64,000 bases of DNA from contig CAVYPR010000006.1 of NCBI GenBank assembly GCA_963770505.1, forward strand, positions 434,001 through 498,000, written 5' to 3'. The position numbers were made by a program, and so were the translations under genes. The DNA comes from CAVYPR01 sp963770505. GTDB taxonomy: Bacteria > Actinomycetota > Acidimicrobiia > Acidimicrobiales > RAAP-2. A model generated the notes under the pieces. The model was not told the DNA's origin, made no database searches, and saw nothing but the letters and a program-made list of their open reading frames with translations. Shown here piece after piece: positions 33,126-41,367 of the stretch (position 1 is its first letter; every line of letters starts with the position of its first letter).

Positions 33126-34286
33126 TCAGCGAGGGCGGGGCAGGCCCAGGCCGCGCTGGGCGATGACGTTGCGCTGCACCTCGCTCGTCCCGCCGTAGGT
33201 GGTGGTGCCGAGGGCGAAGCGGAAGGCGTACTCGGCGGCGCCCCCGGCCGGCGCGCCGGGGTCGCCCTTGCTGCGGATGCCGTCGGGGCCGAGCAGGTCG
33301 ACGAAGTCGCCGGCCTGGCGGGTGATGGCCTCGGAGGCGAACAGCTTGGCCATCGAGCCCTCCACCCCGGGCAGCAGCCCGGCCGCCTGCATCCAAGCGC
33401 AGCGCCGGGCCAGCAGCCGGCTCACCTCGACCTCGGCCGCCGCCCGACCGAGCCGCGCCCGCACCCCGGGGTCCTCCGCCGGGGTCGCCCCGTCCTCGTC
33501 GGCCGCGGCCCAGCGCTCCATGGCCTCGAGCAGCGCGGCCGACCAGCCGCCCTGGGCGCCGGTCCGCTCGAAGGTGAGGATCAGCGTCATCACGTCCCAC
33601 CCGCCGTCGACCTCGCCGATGCGCATGCTGTCGTCGACCCGCACGTCGTTGTAGAAGGTGAGGTTCGTCCGCTCGCCCGACAGCGTGTAGACGGGACGGA
33701 TCTCGACGCCCTCCTGGCGGAGCGGGACCACGAAGGTGGTGAGGCCCTTGTGCTTGGCCACGTCGGGGTTCGTGCGGGTGAGCATGAAGGCGTAGTCGGC
33801 CTCCTGGGCGTTGGTGGTGAACATCTTCGACCCGTTGATGACCCACTCCTCGCCGTCGCGCACGGCCCGGGTCTGGGCGGCCGCCACGTCGGAGCCGCAC
33901 TCGGGCTCGGTGAAGCCGAGCACCATGATGATCTCGCCCCGCAGGGCCGGTGCGACGAACCGGCGCTTCTGCTCGTCGGTGCCGAGGTGCCGGACGACGT
34001 TGGCCACCATGAGGGTCGTGCCGACGCCGTAGGTGGGGGCGGCGGCCTTCTGGAACTCCTCGGAGAGGGCGATCATCTCCATCGGGTCCCGCCCCTGTCC
34101 GCCGTCCTCGACCGGCCACGCCGGGGCCAGCCAGCCCTGCTCGACCACCGACCGGTGGAAGTCCCAGTTGTGGTGGACGCCGGTGCGTTGGATCTGGTCA
34201 CGCACCTCGTCGGTGAGGGCCCGGTCGAGGAACTCGCGTACCTCGGCCCGGAAGGCGTCGCTGCGGTCGCCCAGTCGGAAGTCCAT
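33126..34286 (-). CDS. Acyl-CoA dehydrogenase, alpha type
   Basis: This 386-residue ACAD has GFTEPECGSDVAAAQTRAV, NGSKMFTTNAQEADYAFML and base Glu in LTFERTGAQ, with Gly at the MCAD position (TYGGTSEVQR). It ends AQRGLGLPRPR. It is distinct from the subgroup at 27002/31908/46412: the sequon TEPECGSD replaces SEPGAGSD. The ATG overlaps the upstream stop as TGATG. It is the last gene of the 37777-33126 operon and pairs with the adjacent beta subunit. Confidence 0.93.
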   Translation of the reverse strand: MDFRLGDRSDAFRAEVREFLDRALTDEVRDQIQRTGVHHNWDFHRSVVEQGWLAPAWPVEDGGQGRDPMEMIALSEEFQKAAAPTYGVGTTLMVANVVRHLGTDEQKRRFVAPALRGEIIMVLGFTEPECGSDVAAAQTRAVRDGEEWVINGSKMFTTNAQEADYAFMLTRTNPDVAKHKGLTTFVVPLRQEGVEIRPVYTLSGERTNLTFYNDVRVDDSMRIGEVDGGWDVMTLILTFERTGAQGGWSAALLEAMERWAAADEDGATPAEDPGVRARLGRAAAEVEVSRLLARRCAWMQAAGLLPGVEGSMAKLFASEAITRQAGDFVDLLGPDGIRSKGDPGAPAGGAAEYAFRFALGTTTYGGTSEVQRNVIAQRGLGLPRPR

Positions 34287-35305
34287 CACCGCACCCCCAT
34301 GCCCAGCCGGCACGCCTCGGCCCGGGCGAACGCCGTGTCGGGCGACCCGTACTGGGCCGGCCAGGCCTGGGCCCGGCGGTAGTAGAGCTGGATGTCGTAC
34401 TCCATCATGAAGCCGTAGCCGCCGTGGTAGTGGAGGCTGTGGTAGCTGGCATTGCGGGCCGCGTCGGCCGAGAAGCCGAAGGCCAGGGCGGCCAGCTCGG
34501 CGAACCTGCCGGGTTCGGCGCCCGCCGCCCAGGCCGCCTCCCGGGAGAGCAGCTCGGCCCCGTCCACCGCGGTCGCGGCGTCGGCCAGGCCGTGGGCCAC
34601 CGCCTGGAAGGAGCCGATCGGCACCCCGAAGGCGTGCCGCTCCTTGGCGTAGTCGACCCCGATCTCGAGGGCCCGCCGGGCCAGCCCGGTCAGGGCCCCG
34701 GCCATGAGCGCCAACCAGTCGTCGACGGCCGCGGCGTGGGCCCGGGCGGCGGCCGGGCCGGCGAGGATCTCGGTGGTCTCCCCCACCGCCACGTCGGCCA
34801 CCGGCAGGGCGCCCAGGTTGGGCGCCTCCGTGGCCGCCGCCGCGCCGTCGGCCACGAGGAGTCGGTCCCCGTCGAAGAAGACCACCCGGTCGGCCACGGC
34901 GCCGGCCGGCACCAGGTGGAGCGTGCCCCGTCGGGGCGGGTGGAGGGCCACGGTCACGAGCTCGGTGCCCGGGAGCGCCCGCTCGAGCATCTCCCGGGCT
35001 GGCCCGGTGGCCGCCCGGGCCAGCAGGCGCGCCGCGGTCTGGGACTCGATGAGGGGCGCGGACCCGAGGTGCCGGCCGTGCTGCTCGGCCACCAGGGCCA
35101 GGTCGAGCAGGGTGGCGCCCCACCCCCCCGAGACCTCGTCGACGGCCATCTCCACGACCCCGGTCTCGAGGAGGCGCTCCCAGAGCGAGGCATCGAACCC
35201 CGAGGGTTCGGCCGCCCGGACCCGCTCGCCGGTCGACTCCTTGGCATAGAGGGAGGAGAAGGTGTCGACCAGCTGCTGCTGCTCCTCGGAGAGGTTGAGG
35301 TCCAT
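34286..35305 (-). CDS. Acyl-CoA dehydrogenase, beta (non-catalytic) type
   Basis: A short ACAD-fold protein of 339 residues. It begins MDLNLSEEQQQLVDTFSSLY, has an eroded middle domain, YAKERHAFGVPIGSFQAVAH and the ending YHGGYGFMMEYDIQLYYRRA. No catalytic Glu is seen at either position. TGATG junctions link it to both the ligase upstream and the alpha subunit downstream, so the pair should be made in equal amounts. Confidence 0.9.
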   Translation of the reverse strand: MDLNLSEEQQQLVDTFSSLYAKESTGERVRAAEPSGFDASLWERLLETGVVEMAVDEVSGGWGATLLDLALVAEQHGRHLGSAPLIESQTAARLLARAATGPAREMLERALPGTELVTVALHPPRRGTLHLVPAGAVADRVVFFDGDRLLVADGAAAATEAPNLGALPVADVAVGETTEILAGPAAARAHAAAVDDWLALMAGALTGLARRALEIGVDYAKERHAFGVPIGSFQAVAHGLADAATAVDGAELLSREAAWAAGAEPGRFAELAALAFGFSADAARNASYHSLHYHGGYGFMMEYDIQLYYRRAQAWPAQYGSPDTAFARAEACRLGMGVR

Positions 35306-36861
35306 CAGGACACCTGCGCCGGCCGTCCGGCCCAGTAGGGGTCGCGCAGCACCTTCTTGTAGAGCTTCCCGTTGTCCAGGCGGGGCAGCTGCTCGACGAA
35401 GTCGTAGGAGCGCGGCCGCTTGAACCCGGCGAGGCGTTCCCCGCACCAGGCGTCCAGCTCCTCGGCCAACGCCGCTCCGGCGTCGGTGCCATCGACCGGC
35501 TGGACCACCGCCTTCACCTCCTCGCCCATGTCGTCGTTGGGAATCCCGAAGACCGCCACGTCGAGAACCTTGGGGTGGGCCACCAGGACGTCCTCGATCT
35601 CCTGAGGGTAGATGTTGACACCTCCCGAGACGATCATGAACGCCCGCCGGTCGGTGAGGTAGAGGTAGCCGTCTGTGTCCACCCGCCCCACGTCGCCGAG
35701 GGTCCGCCAGGACGGGTGCTCGGGGTGGGCCACCGAGCTGGTCTTCTCCCGGTCGCCGTGGTACTCGAAGGTGGAGGCGGTGTCCTCGAAGTAGACCGTC
35801 CCGATCCCACCGGCAGGCAGTTCCCGGCCCTCGTCGTCGCAGATGTGGATCACCGCCCCGTAGCTGGGCCGGCCGACCGATCCCCGGTGCTCCAGCCACT
35901 CGGCCGAGGTGATCGACGTGCTCCCGATGTTCTCCGTGCCGGCGTAGTACTCCTCGATGATCGGGCCCCACCAGGCGATCATCTGCTCCTTCACCTCCAC
36001 CGGGCACGGCGCGGCGGCGTGGGTCGCCAGCCGGTGGCTGGAGAGGTCGTGGCGGGTGCGCTCCTCCTCGGGGAGCTTGAGCAGTCGGACGAACATGGTC
36101 GGCACCCACTGGCTGTGCGTGACCCGCTCGCCCTCGATGAGGGCCAGCGCCGCCGCCGGGTCGAACCGCTCCATCACCACGACCGTCCCGCCCACGCACT
36201 GCACGGCCAGCGAGACCCGCAAGGGGGCCGCGTGGTACAGGGGGGCCGGTGAGAGGAAGACCATGCCCTCGCCGAAGCCGTAGCGCTGCCGGCTGTGCTC
36301 GGCGATCTCCCACTCGCCCACCGGGGAGTCGGGCGCAGGCAGCGGGAACTTGATCCCCTTGGGCCGGCCGGTGGTGCCCGAGGAGTAGAGCATCACCATC
36401 CCCCGCCGGTCATCCTCGACGGGGCGGGGGGCCCGAGAGGCGACGAGGGACTCGTAGTCGAGATGGCCCTCGACCCCGCCGTCGAGCATCAGGCGGTGGC
36501 GGACCCCCGGCGTGTGCCCCAGCAGCTGGCCGGCCAGACCGCCGAGCGTCCCGGTGGTCACCACCACCTCGGCCCCGCAGTCGTCGACGATGTAGGCCGC
36601 CTCCTCGGCGGTGAGGTGCGAGTTGACGGCGGTCACGTAGAGCCCCGAGCGCAGTCCGGCCCACACCACCTCGTAGTACGCGGGGTGGTTCTCCATCACC
36701 ACGGCCAGATGGTCACCCCGCCGGAGCCCGAGGTCGTCGAGGACCCCGGCCAGCCGCCGGGAACGGTCGTCGAGCTCGGCGAAGCCGATGCGCCGACCCG
36801 AGCCGCCCATCACCACGGCGGCCCGGTCGGGAGCCGAGACGGCGAAGTCCGCGAGGTACAC
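35305..36861 (-). CDS. Acyl-CoA ligase (FadD-like)
   Basis: A ligase of 518 residues. It has LYSSGTTGRPKGIKFPLP, an unusual YYAGTENIGS in place of YGxTE, GDVGRVDTDGYLYLTDRRAF, SGGVNIYPQEIEDVL and the catalytic Lys in LDNGKLYKKVLRDPYW. This C-terminus and the GTEN motif recall mycobacterial FadD17/FadD19-type steroid or fatty-acid ligases. GTG 36861 lies just after the crotonase stop, whose TGAGGGAG doubles as the ribosome site. Operon order is crotonase, ligase, ACAD beta, ACAD alpha. Confidence 0.92.
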   Translation of the reverse strand: MYLADFAVSAPDRAAVVMGGSGRRIGFAELDDRSRRLAGVLDDLGLRRGDHLAVVMENHPAYYEVVWAGLRSGLYVTAVNSHLTAEEAAYIVDDCGAEVVVTTGTLGGLAGQLLGHTPGVRHRLMLDGGVEGHLDYESLVASRAPRPVEDDRRGMVMLYSSGTTGRPKGIKFPLPAPDSPVGEWEIAEHSRQRYGFGEGMVFLSPAPLYHAAPLRVSLAVQCVGGTVVVMERFDPAAALALIEGERVTHSQWVPTMFVRLLKLPEEERTRHDLSSHRLATHAAAPCPVEVKEQMIAWWGPIIEEYYAGTENIGSTSITSAEWLEHRGSVGRPSYGAVIHICDDEGRELPAGGIGTVYFEDTASTFEYHGDREKTSSVAHPEHPSWRTLGDVGRVDTDGYLYLTDRRAFMIVSGGVNIYPQEIEDVLVAHPKVLDVAVFGIPNDDMGEEVKAVVQPVDGTDAGAALAEELDAWCGERLAGFKRPRSYDFVEQLPRLDNGKLYKKVLRDPYWAGRPAQVS

Positions 36862-36871
36862 GAGCGCTCCC

Positions 36872-37777
36872 TCAGCGGGCCGGGAGAGGGCCCTCCACCG
36901 CGTCGGGCACGGCGAGGCGCACGGGCGGTGCGTTGCGCCAGTCGGGGATGCCGTCCTCGACCAGCGCCACGGGGTACTTGTTCTCGTGGACCTCGGCCCA
37001 GTGGGCGTGGTTCACCTGGTGCAGGCTGAAGCAGGCCTGGAGCGAGTTGTAGAAGCCCATGTTGTCCACGGTCTGGTTGACCGACTCCTTGATCAAGAGC
37101 GCGCTCACCGTGGGCAGCTCGGCGATGCGCCGGGCGTAGGCGAGCGTCTGCTCCTCCAGCTCGTCGACGGGGAACACCTTGGACACCATGCCCAGGCGGT
37201 GGGCCTCGTGGACGTCGATGGCGTCACCGGTCAGCATCAGCTCCTTGGTCCGTCGGGGGCCGAACTCCCAGGGGTGGCCGAAGTACTCGACCCCGCACAT
37301 CCCCAGACGCGTCCCCACGACGTCGGCGAAGTAGACGTTGTCGGCGCCGACGATCAGGTCGCACGCCCACATGAGCATCAGGCCGGCGGCGTAGACGGTG
37401 CCCTGCACCTGGGCGATGGTGATCTTGCGGAGGTTGCGCCAGCGGAGCGTGTTCTGGAAGTAGTAGTGCCACTCCTGCAGCATCCGGGCCTCGGTCCCCT
37501 TGCGGGTGGCACCGTTGGTCTTGAAGGACGGGTGCTCGGCCAGCTCCTCCATGACCTTCTTGGACCCCATGTCGTGGCCGGAGGAGAAGAGCGGCCCCAC
37601 GCCGCCGAGGATGACGACCCGCACGGTGTCGTCCTCTTCGGCCCGGTGGAAGGCGTCGTCCAGCTCGACCAGCATTCCCCGGTTCTGGGCGTTGCGGGTT
37701 TCCGGGCGGTTCAGCATGATGCGGGCCACCCGCCCCTCTTCGAGCAGCTCGTAGGTCACGAACTCGTACTCAGCCAT
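36872..37777 (-). CDS. Crotonase-family protein, atypical active site
   Basis: This 301-residue crotonase has oxyanion loops FSSGHDMGS and QGTVYAAGLML. The Glu144 and Glu164 equivalents of enoyl-CoA hydratase are Met and Val, so it is not a classical hydratase. A Glu in the following CGVEYFGHPWEF segment could act instead. It has a C-terminal extension ending GPLPAR. ATG with a GAGGAG/AGGA-rich upstream region. First gene of the 37777-33126 operon, divergent from the NTF2/hot-dog operon. Confidence 0.9.
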   Translation of the reverse strand: MAEYEFVTYELLEEGRVARIMLNRPETRNAQNRGMLVELDDAFHRAEEDDTVRVVILGGVGPLFSSGHDMGSKKVMEELAEHPSFKTNGATRKGTEARMLQEWHYYFQNTLRWRNLRKITIAQVQGTVYAAGLMLMWACDLIVGADNVYFADVVGTRLGMCGVEYFGHPWEFGPRRTKELMLTGDAIDVHEAHRLGMVSKVFPVDELEEQTLAYARRIAELPTVSALLIKESVNQTVDNMGFYNSLQACFSLHQVNHAHWAEVHENKYPVALVEDGIPDWRNAPPVRLAVPDAVEGPLPAR

Positions 37778-37830
37778 CTTCCTGCTCCTCTCTGGTGGCC
37801 GAACGCGCGCTCGGACCAACGGTGCCGCTG

Positions 37831-37850
37831 TACTGCCTGGTACTGCCTGG
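37831..37850. repeat. Two tandem copies of TACTGCCTGG
   Basis: A 10-bp unit is repeated head to tail in the 284-nt gap between the divergent crotonase and NTF2-like genes, about 55 nt upstream of the crotonase start. Spacing of one helical turn makes it a candidate regulator site. The remainder of the gap (37778-38061) shows no gene. Confidence 0.5.
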
Positions 37851-38061
37851 TGCTGACGTCGACCGTTCGACGGGGGACCCGGCGGCCCCGGGCCGCAGGG
37901 GGACATTGTCACACCCCGGAGGTGCCGTTCGAAACGCGGCACACCCGCCCGATGGTCCCGGGCCGATCGACCGCCCCGCCCGAGCCGTGGACCACCACCG
38001 GCCCAGGTCAGAGGGGCCGAAGCACCTTGCCGCCCCGCCGGTTCCATGCGACGATGAGGCC

Positions 38062-38463
38062 GTGCCCGACGCGGTCGCCCGGTACCTCGAGAGCCTCAAC
38101 GCGCAGGACTGGGAGGCCATGGGGGCCACCCTGACCGAGGGTCCCTTCGAGCGGGTGGGCCCGTTCTGCGACGTCGTCGCCGACAAGGCGGCCTACCTCG
38201 GGTTCCTCGACGAGATCGTCACCACCTTGGGCGACTACACGGTCCGCACCAGGCGGATCTCGGCGACCGACGGGGTCGTCTACGCCGAGATCAACGAGTC
38301 GTTCGTCTTCGACGGCAAGCGGATGGAGTTCCCCGAGGTCCTGGCCTTCGACATCGGTGACGACGGCCTCATCACCCGGGTGCAGGTCTACATGATGCGG
38401 CCCGACGACGAGGCCGTGGTGGGGGGCGGCCGGGCCGGGCCGTCCGGGGGCGGGCCGACCTGA
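38062..38463 (+). CDS. SnoaL/NTF2-like protein
   Basis: This 133-residue cone-shaped NTF2/SnoaL-fold protein has ARYLESLNAQDWEAMGATLT at the N-terminus and a beta-rich body (DYTVRTRRISATDGVVYAEI). The family includes limonene-epoxide hydrolase, polyketide cyclases and ketosteroid isomerases. An isomerase or epoxide-hydrolase role would fit the pathway, but active-site residues cannot be assigned by eye. GTG start, weak ribosome site. The next gene begins 2 nt after its stop. Confidence 0.78.
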   Translation: MPDAVARYLESLNAQDWEAMGATLTEGPFERVGPFCDVVADKAAYLGFLDEIVTTLGDYTVRTRRISATDGVVYAEINESFVFDGKRMEFPEVLAFDIGDDGLITRVQVYMMRPDDEAVVGGGRAGPSGGGPT

Positions 38464-38465
38464 CC

Positions 38466-39002
38466 ATGACCGGCCGGAGCCACACCGGCTACGACATCGC
38501 CACCGGGACCTACGCAGAGGCGCGGGCCATGGTCGGCCACCAGACCGAGGTCCGCTTCGGCGAGATCGCGGTGAACCGGGCCACGGTCAAGCTGTTCGCG
38601 GCACTGGTGCGCGACGGCTCGGCCGGCTACTGGGATCCCGAGTTCGCCGAGGAGTGGTGGGGCGGCACGGTCTCGCCACCGGCGATGCTCATGACCTGGC
38701 TGATGCCCCTCGAGTGGACCCCCGAGGGCGCCCTCCCGCTCCCGTTGCTGACCGCCCGGGTGCCGCTCCCGGGCGACACCTTCGTGAACGCCTCCAACGA
38801 GACCGAGTACTTCCTGCCCATCCGGGAGGGCGACCGGTTGAACGTGGTGGAGGAGCTCGTCGACGTCTCCGAGGAGAAACGGACCGCCCTCGGGGCGGGC
38901 CACTTTGTGACCACGAGAGGCACCTACCGCCGCCAGGACGGTGCGGTGGTGGCCGAGATGACCAACGTGCTCTTCCGTTTCAGCGCACCGGAGGGGGCGT
39001 GA
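38466..39002 (+). CDS. MaoC-like N-terminal hot-dog dehydratase subunit
   Basis: A FAS1-like/MaoC N-terminal hot-dog protein of 178 residues with AVNRATVKLFAALVRDGSAG, GGTVSPPAMLMTWLM and a strand-rich end (ETEYFLPIREGDRLNVVEEL). Such subunits are substrate-binding partners of a second hot-dog subunit in two-gene hydratases like ChsH1-ChsH2. It lies 2 nt after the NTF2 gene and overlaps the next gene by GTGA, so the two hot-dog proteins are translationally coupled and probably form the heteromer. Confidence 0.85.
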   Translation: MTGRSHTGYDIATGTYAEARAMVGHQTEVRFGEIAVNRATVKLFAALVRDGSAGYWDPEFAEEWWGGTVSPPAMLMTWLMPLEWTPEGALPLPLLTARVPLPGDTFVNASNETEYFLPIREGDRLNVVEELVDVSEEKRTALGAGHFVTTRGTYRRQDGAVVAEMTNVLFRFSAPEGA

Positions 39003-39496
39003 TCCCCGGCGTCTCCTACGACCAGCGCCACTTCGACGACGTCGAGGTGGGCCAGCAGCTGCCCGGGGTGCGCGACGAGATCACCTACCGCCGGGTCATC
39101 ATGAACCCGGTCGCCACGCTCGACTTCTTCCCGGGCCACCACGACCCCGAGTTCGCCCGGGCCCAGGGGCAGCCGACGATCTTCGTGAACACGATGCACG
39201 TGCTGGGCTTCGTCGACCGCCTCGTGTGCGCCTGGGGCGGTCCACGCACCTTCGTCGTCCGGAGAAAGGTGTCCCTCGCCTTCCCCGTCTACGCCGGTGA
39301 CACCATGGTCGGCTCCGGCAGGGTGGTGGCCACCCGTGGGGACGAGCGGGCGGGACGGCGGCGTGGCCTGGTCGAGCTCGAGTGCGTGGTGGACAACCAG
39401 CACGGTGCCCGCTGCGCCGCCGCGGAGGTGACGGTGGCGCTGCCGTTGCAGACAGCCGACCCAGAGGACCGGCCCTGGTGGCCGCACGAGGGGTGA
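38999..39496 (+). CDS. MaoC-like hot-dog dehydratase, second subunit
   Basis: A MaoC-fold protein of 165 residues. It begins VIPGVSYDQRHFDDVEVGQQ and has the hydratase-2 region as DFFPGHHDPEFARAQG, where His-His-Asp replaces the usual Asp-x-Asn-Pro-x-His. Catalysis would require that variant or the partner subunit. It ends LPLQTADPEDRPWW. Together with the preceding protein it should hydrate an enoyl-CoA with a bulky group, as ChsH1-ChsH2 does in steroid degradation. Confidence 0.87.
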   Translation: MIPGVSYDQRHFDDVEVGQQLPGVRDEITYRRVIMNPVATLDFFPGHHDPEFARAQGQPTIFVNTMHVLGFVDRLVCAWGGPRTFVVRRKVSLAFPVYAGDTMVGSGRVVATRGDERAGRRRGLVELECVVDNQHGARCAAAEVTVALPLQTADPEDRPWWPHEG

Positions 39497-39601
39497 CGGT
39501 GTCGCGTCGGCCCGAGGAGAGAGGGGGCCGGTGCCACGCCGAGGAGGCCCTGAGCGCCGAGGACGCCTTCTGCATCTGCGGACAACGACTCGGGTCCCGC
39601 G

Positions 39602-39607
39602 TAGGCT
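39602..39607 (+). promoter_or_regulatory. Putative -10 box (TAGGCT) for the NTF2-like gene
   Basis: TAGGCT would give a leader of about 31 nt ending in GGGAGG five to six nt before the GTG at 39645. Confidence 0.4.
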
Positions 39608-39644
39608 CGCAGGCCGAGAGCGCCTGAGGAGGCGGGAGGTCGGC

Positions 39645-40091
39645 GTGGAACTCTGGGAGCTCGTGGCCCGGGAGAGCATCCGTGATCTGGTGGCTCGCTA
39701 CAACGCCAACGGGGACTCCGGACGCTTCGAGGAGATGCTGGAGGTCTTCGCGCCCGGCGCCGTGATGGAACTCGTCTCGACCGACGACAAGGTGCGGCGC
39801 TTCGAGGGCCTCGAGGCCATCGCCGGGATCTTCACCGGCACCAAGTCGCTCTGGGACAGCAAATTCCCCAGCGGCGAGGGTCGTCGGCACGTCCGGCACT
39901 TCGTGGCGACCCATCAGATCGACGTCGAGGATCGCACCCATGCCCGCGGGCGGAGCTACTTCGTGGTGCTCATGCCCCACGGCGTCGACCACTGGGGCCG
40001 CTACATCGATCGCTACGAGGAACTCGACGACGTCTGGCGCATCATCGAGCGACGGGTCCACACCGACGGTCGCACGCCCCCTCCGCCTTGA
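39645..40091 (+). CDS. SnoaL/NTF2-like protein (dehydratase/isomerase type)
   Basis: A protein of 148 residues beginning VELWELVARESIRDLVARYN, the usual opening of SnoaL_4/scytalone-dehydratase-like proteins. It has HVRHFVATHQIDVE and RSYFVVLMPHGVDHWGRYID, where His residues in the cone interior resemble the scytalone dehydratase catalytic His pair. GTG 39645 is preferred for its GGGAGG site. The call of fold is firm; the reaction is not. Confidence 0.85.
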   Translation: MELWELVARESIRDLVARYNANGDSGRFEEMLEVFAPGAVMELVSTDDKVRRFEGLEAIAGIFTGTKSLWDSKFPSGEGRRHVRHFVATHQIDVEDRTHARGRSYFVVLMPHGVDHWGRYIDRYEELDDVWRIIERRVHTDGRTPPPP

Positions 40092-40118
40092 GCATCGGGG
40101 CCTTCCCCAACGCCAGCG

Positions 40119-40748
40119 TCATGTGTGCGGCGGGAGGGGTTTCACTCCCTTCGACGTGATGGCAATGGTGGCTTGCCGACGTGTACCGGCCATCATGACG
40201 CCACTCATCTTGATGCGGGTCCCGGCTGTTGTGTACCGCGCCACCCTTCCCGCGCCCCGGGTGTTCGTCAGGGCCGCTGTTGCGGCGGTGACCTGCTGGG
40301 CGAACCACTGCTCCGCCTTGGTGCTCGTGAACTTCTGCGCCACTGTGGTCAGATAGTGGAGGTCCTGACCTTGGAGGGCATCTTTGGGCTGGGCCCGGCA
40401 GAAGAACGCCATCTCGTCCAGATCGCTCGCCGGCCCATCGAGGACGACCGCACATTGCTGCGGGATGGCCTGGCCGACGACCTCAGGTCCGTCCCTGGTG
40501 GAACGGCCGGGGATCCAGCTGATTGTCGGCAGCAGCTGTGCGAAGTACTCCTCGACGGAACTCGCCGACACGCCGAGGCCCGAGTGGCGGGACGCCGTGG
40601 CCACTGCGCCAGCACCGACCTCGTGAGGCGCAGTCGCTGCCCCGGCTGCGATGGCGGACACCAGCGCCACCGAACAGGCCCCAAGACACGAAAGCAGAAG
40701 TCGCAGTCCGACGACGCGCCGAAGGCCCACGGGCGAGCTGTGGTTCAC
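40119..40748 (-). CDS. Putative secreted protein of unknown function
   Basis: This 209-residue protein is one I do not recognise. It has an N-terminal signal sequence: basic GLRRVVGLR followed by a hydrophobic core (LLLSCLGACSVALVSAIAAG) and a probable AxA cleavage near residue 40. The mature part has two separated Cys residues and alternating helix and strand (SVEEYFAQLLPTISWIPGRS; KFTSTKAEQWFAQQVTAATA). Local GC is clearly lower than in the flanking genes, suggesting foreign origin. GTG 40748 was chosen to place the signal peptide at the start; the ribosome site is weak. Confidence 0.6.
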   Translation of the reverse strand: MNHSSPVGLRRVVGLRLLLSCLGACSVALVSAIAAGAATAPHEVGAGAVATASRHSGLGVSASSVEEYFAQLLPTISWIPGRSTRDGPEVVGQAIPQQCAVVLDGPASDLDEMAFFCRAQPKDALQGQDLHYLTTVAQKFTSTKAEQWFAQQVTAATAALTNTRGAGRVARYTTAGTRIKMSGVMMAGTRRQATIAITSKGVKPLPPHT

Positions 40749-40862
40749 CGACGACCGATCCCCGGGGCGGGGGCAGCACGACGCCAAACCACAGCAGCGT
40801 TGGCGTCCTTGCCAGCTTCCGGACCGTCACCCGTCGCCGGGATCCCCCACACATTCATCGTC

Positions 40863-41092
40863 TCAGTACTTCTCGCCCTTCATGCGACGTGCGAAGTCAA
40901 CGGCGCCGTCAGCCCGGACGGCATCCATCTCCCTCAGGTATGCCTTCCGTTGGTCGAACCCTCCGGGGGCTCGACTGAGGAGGCGGTGTCGCCGTCCCGC
41001 ACCATTGTGGTTTCTCTGCCATCCGACAACCAGCGCTCCTCGTGCTGAGCGAACGGGTCGGCGCACCAACCCTCGAGGGTCTGATAGCTCAT
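40863..41092 (-). pseudogene. Small gene split by a frameshift (DUF2510-like start)
   Basis: The ATG at 41092 opens MSYQTLEGWCADPFAQHEER, a GW-DP-H-R pattern resembling the DUF2510 domain, and runs to VEPPEG. There the frame runs off into a short tail and stop, while the next frame continues FDQRKAYLREMDAVRADGAV and ends ARRMKGEKY at 40863. Joining the frames within the CCCCCGGAGGG run (about 40964-40974) gives a coherent protein of about 76 residues. The break is either a sequencing error in a homopolymer or true decay. It lies in the lower-GC patch. Confidence 0.65.
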
Positions 41093-41367
41093 AGGGTCTG
41101 CTCTTCGTCTGCAACCGCTTCCAGGGTAGCCCGACTCGTCGCGCCGCGGGGCGGCGACCCCTGTCCCGTTCACCCGGCGAAGGGCGACCCGTGGAGCAGC
41201 CCTGCTCGCGGTGGTGCAGTCCCCCGATCAAGACCCGGGCCGCACGGCTTCACGGCCGGCCGCAGGCGTGGGTAGCCGTAGGGCTCAGGTGGCGGACCCG
41301 GTGGGCCAGGGGCCGGAGAGCGCGGCCGCCCGCTGGGGCTGGGGCCGACTGGGGGGCGTCCGTGCCC

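Noticed and set aside
39499..39627. Possible 40-codon ORF after the MaoC gene with a CxC pattern
   Set aside because: No ribosome site, overlaps the promoter assigned to the next gene, and matches nothing I recognise.
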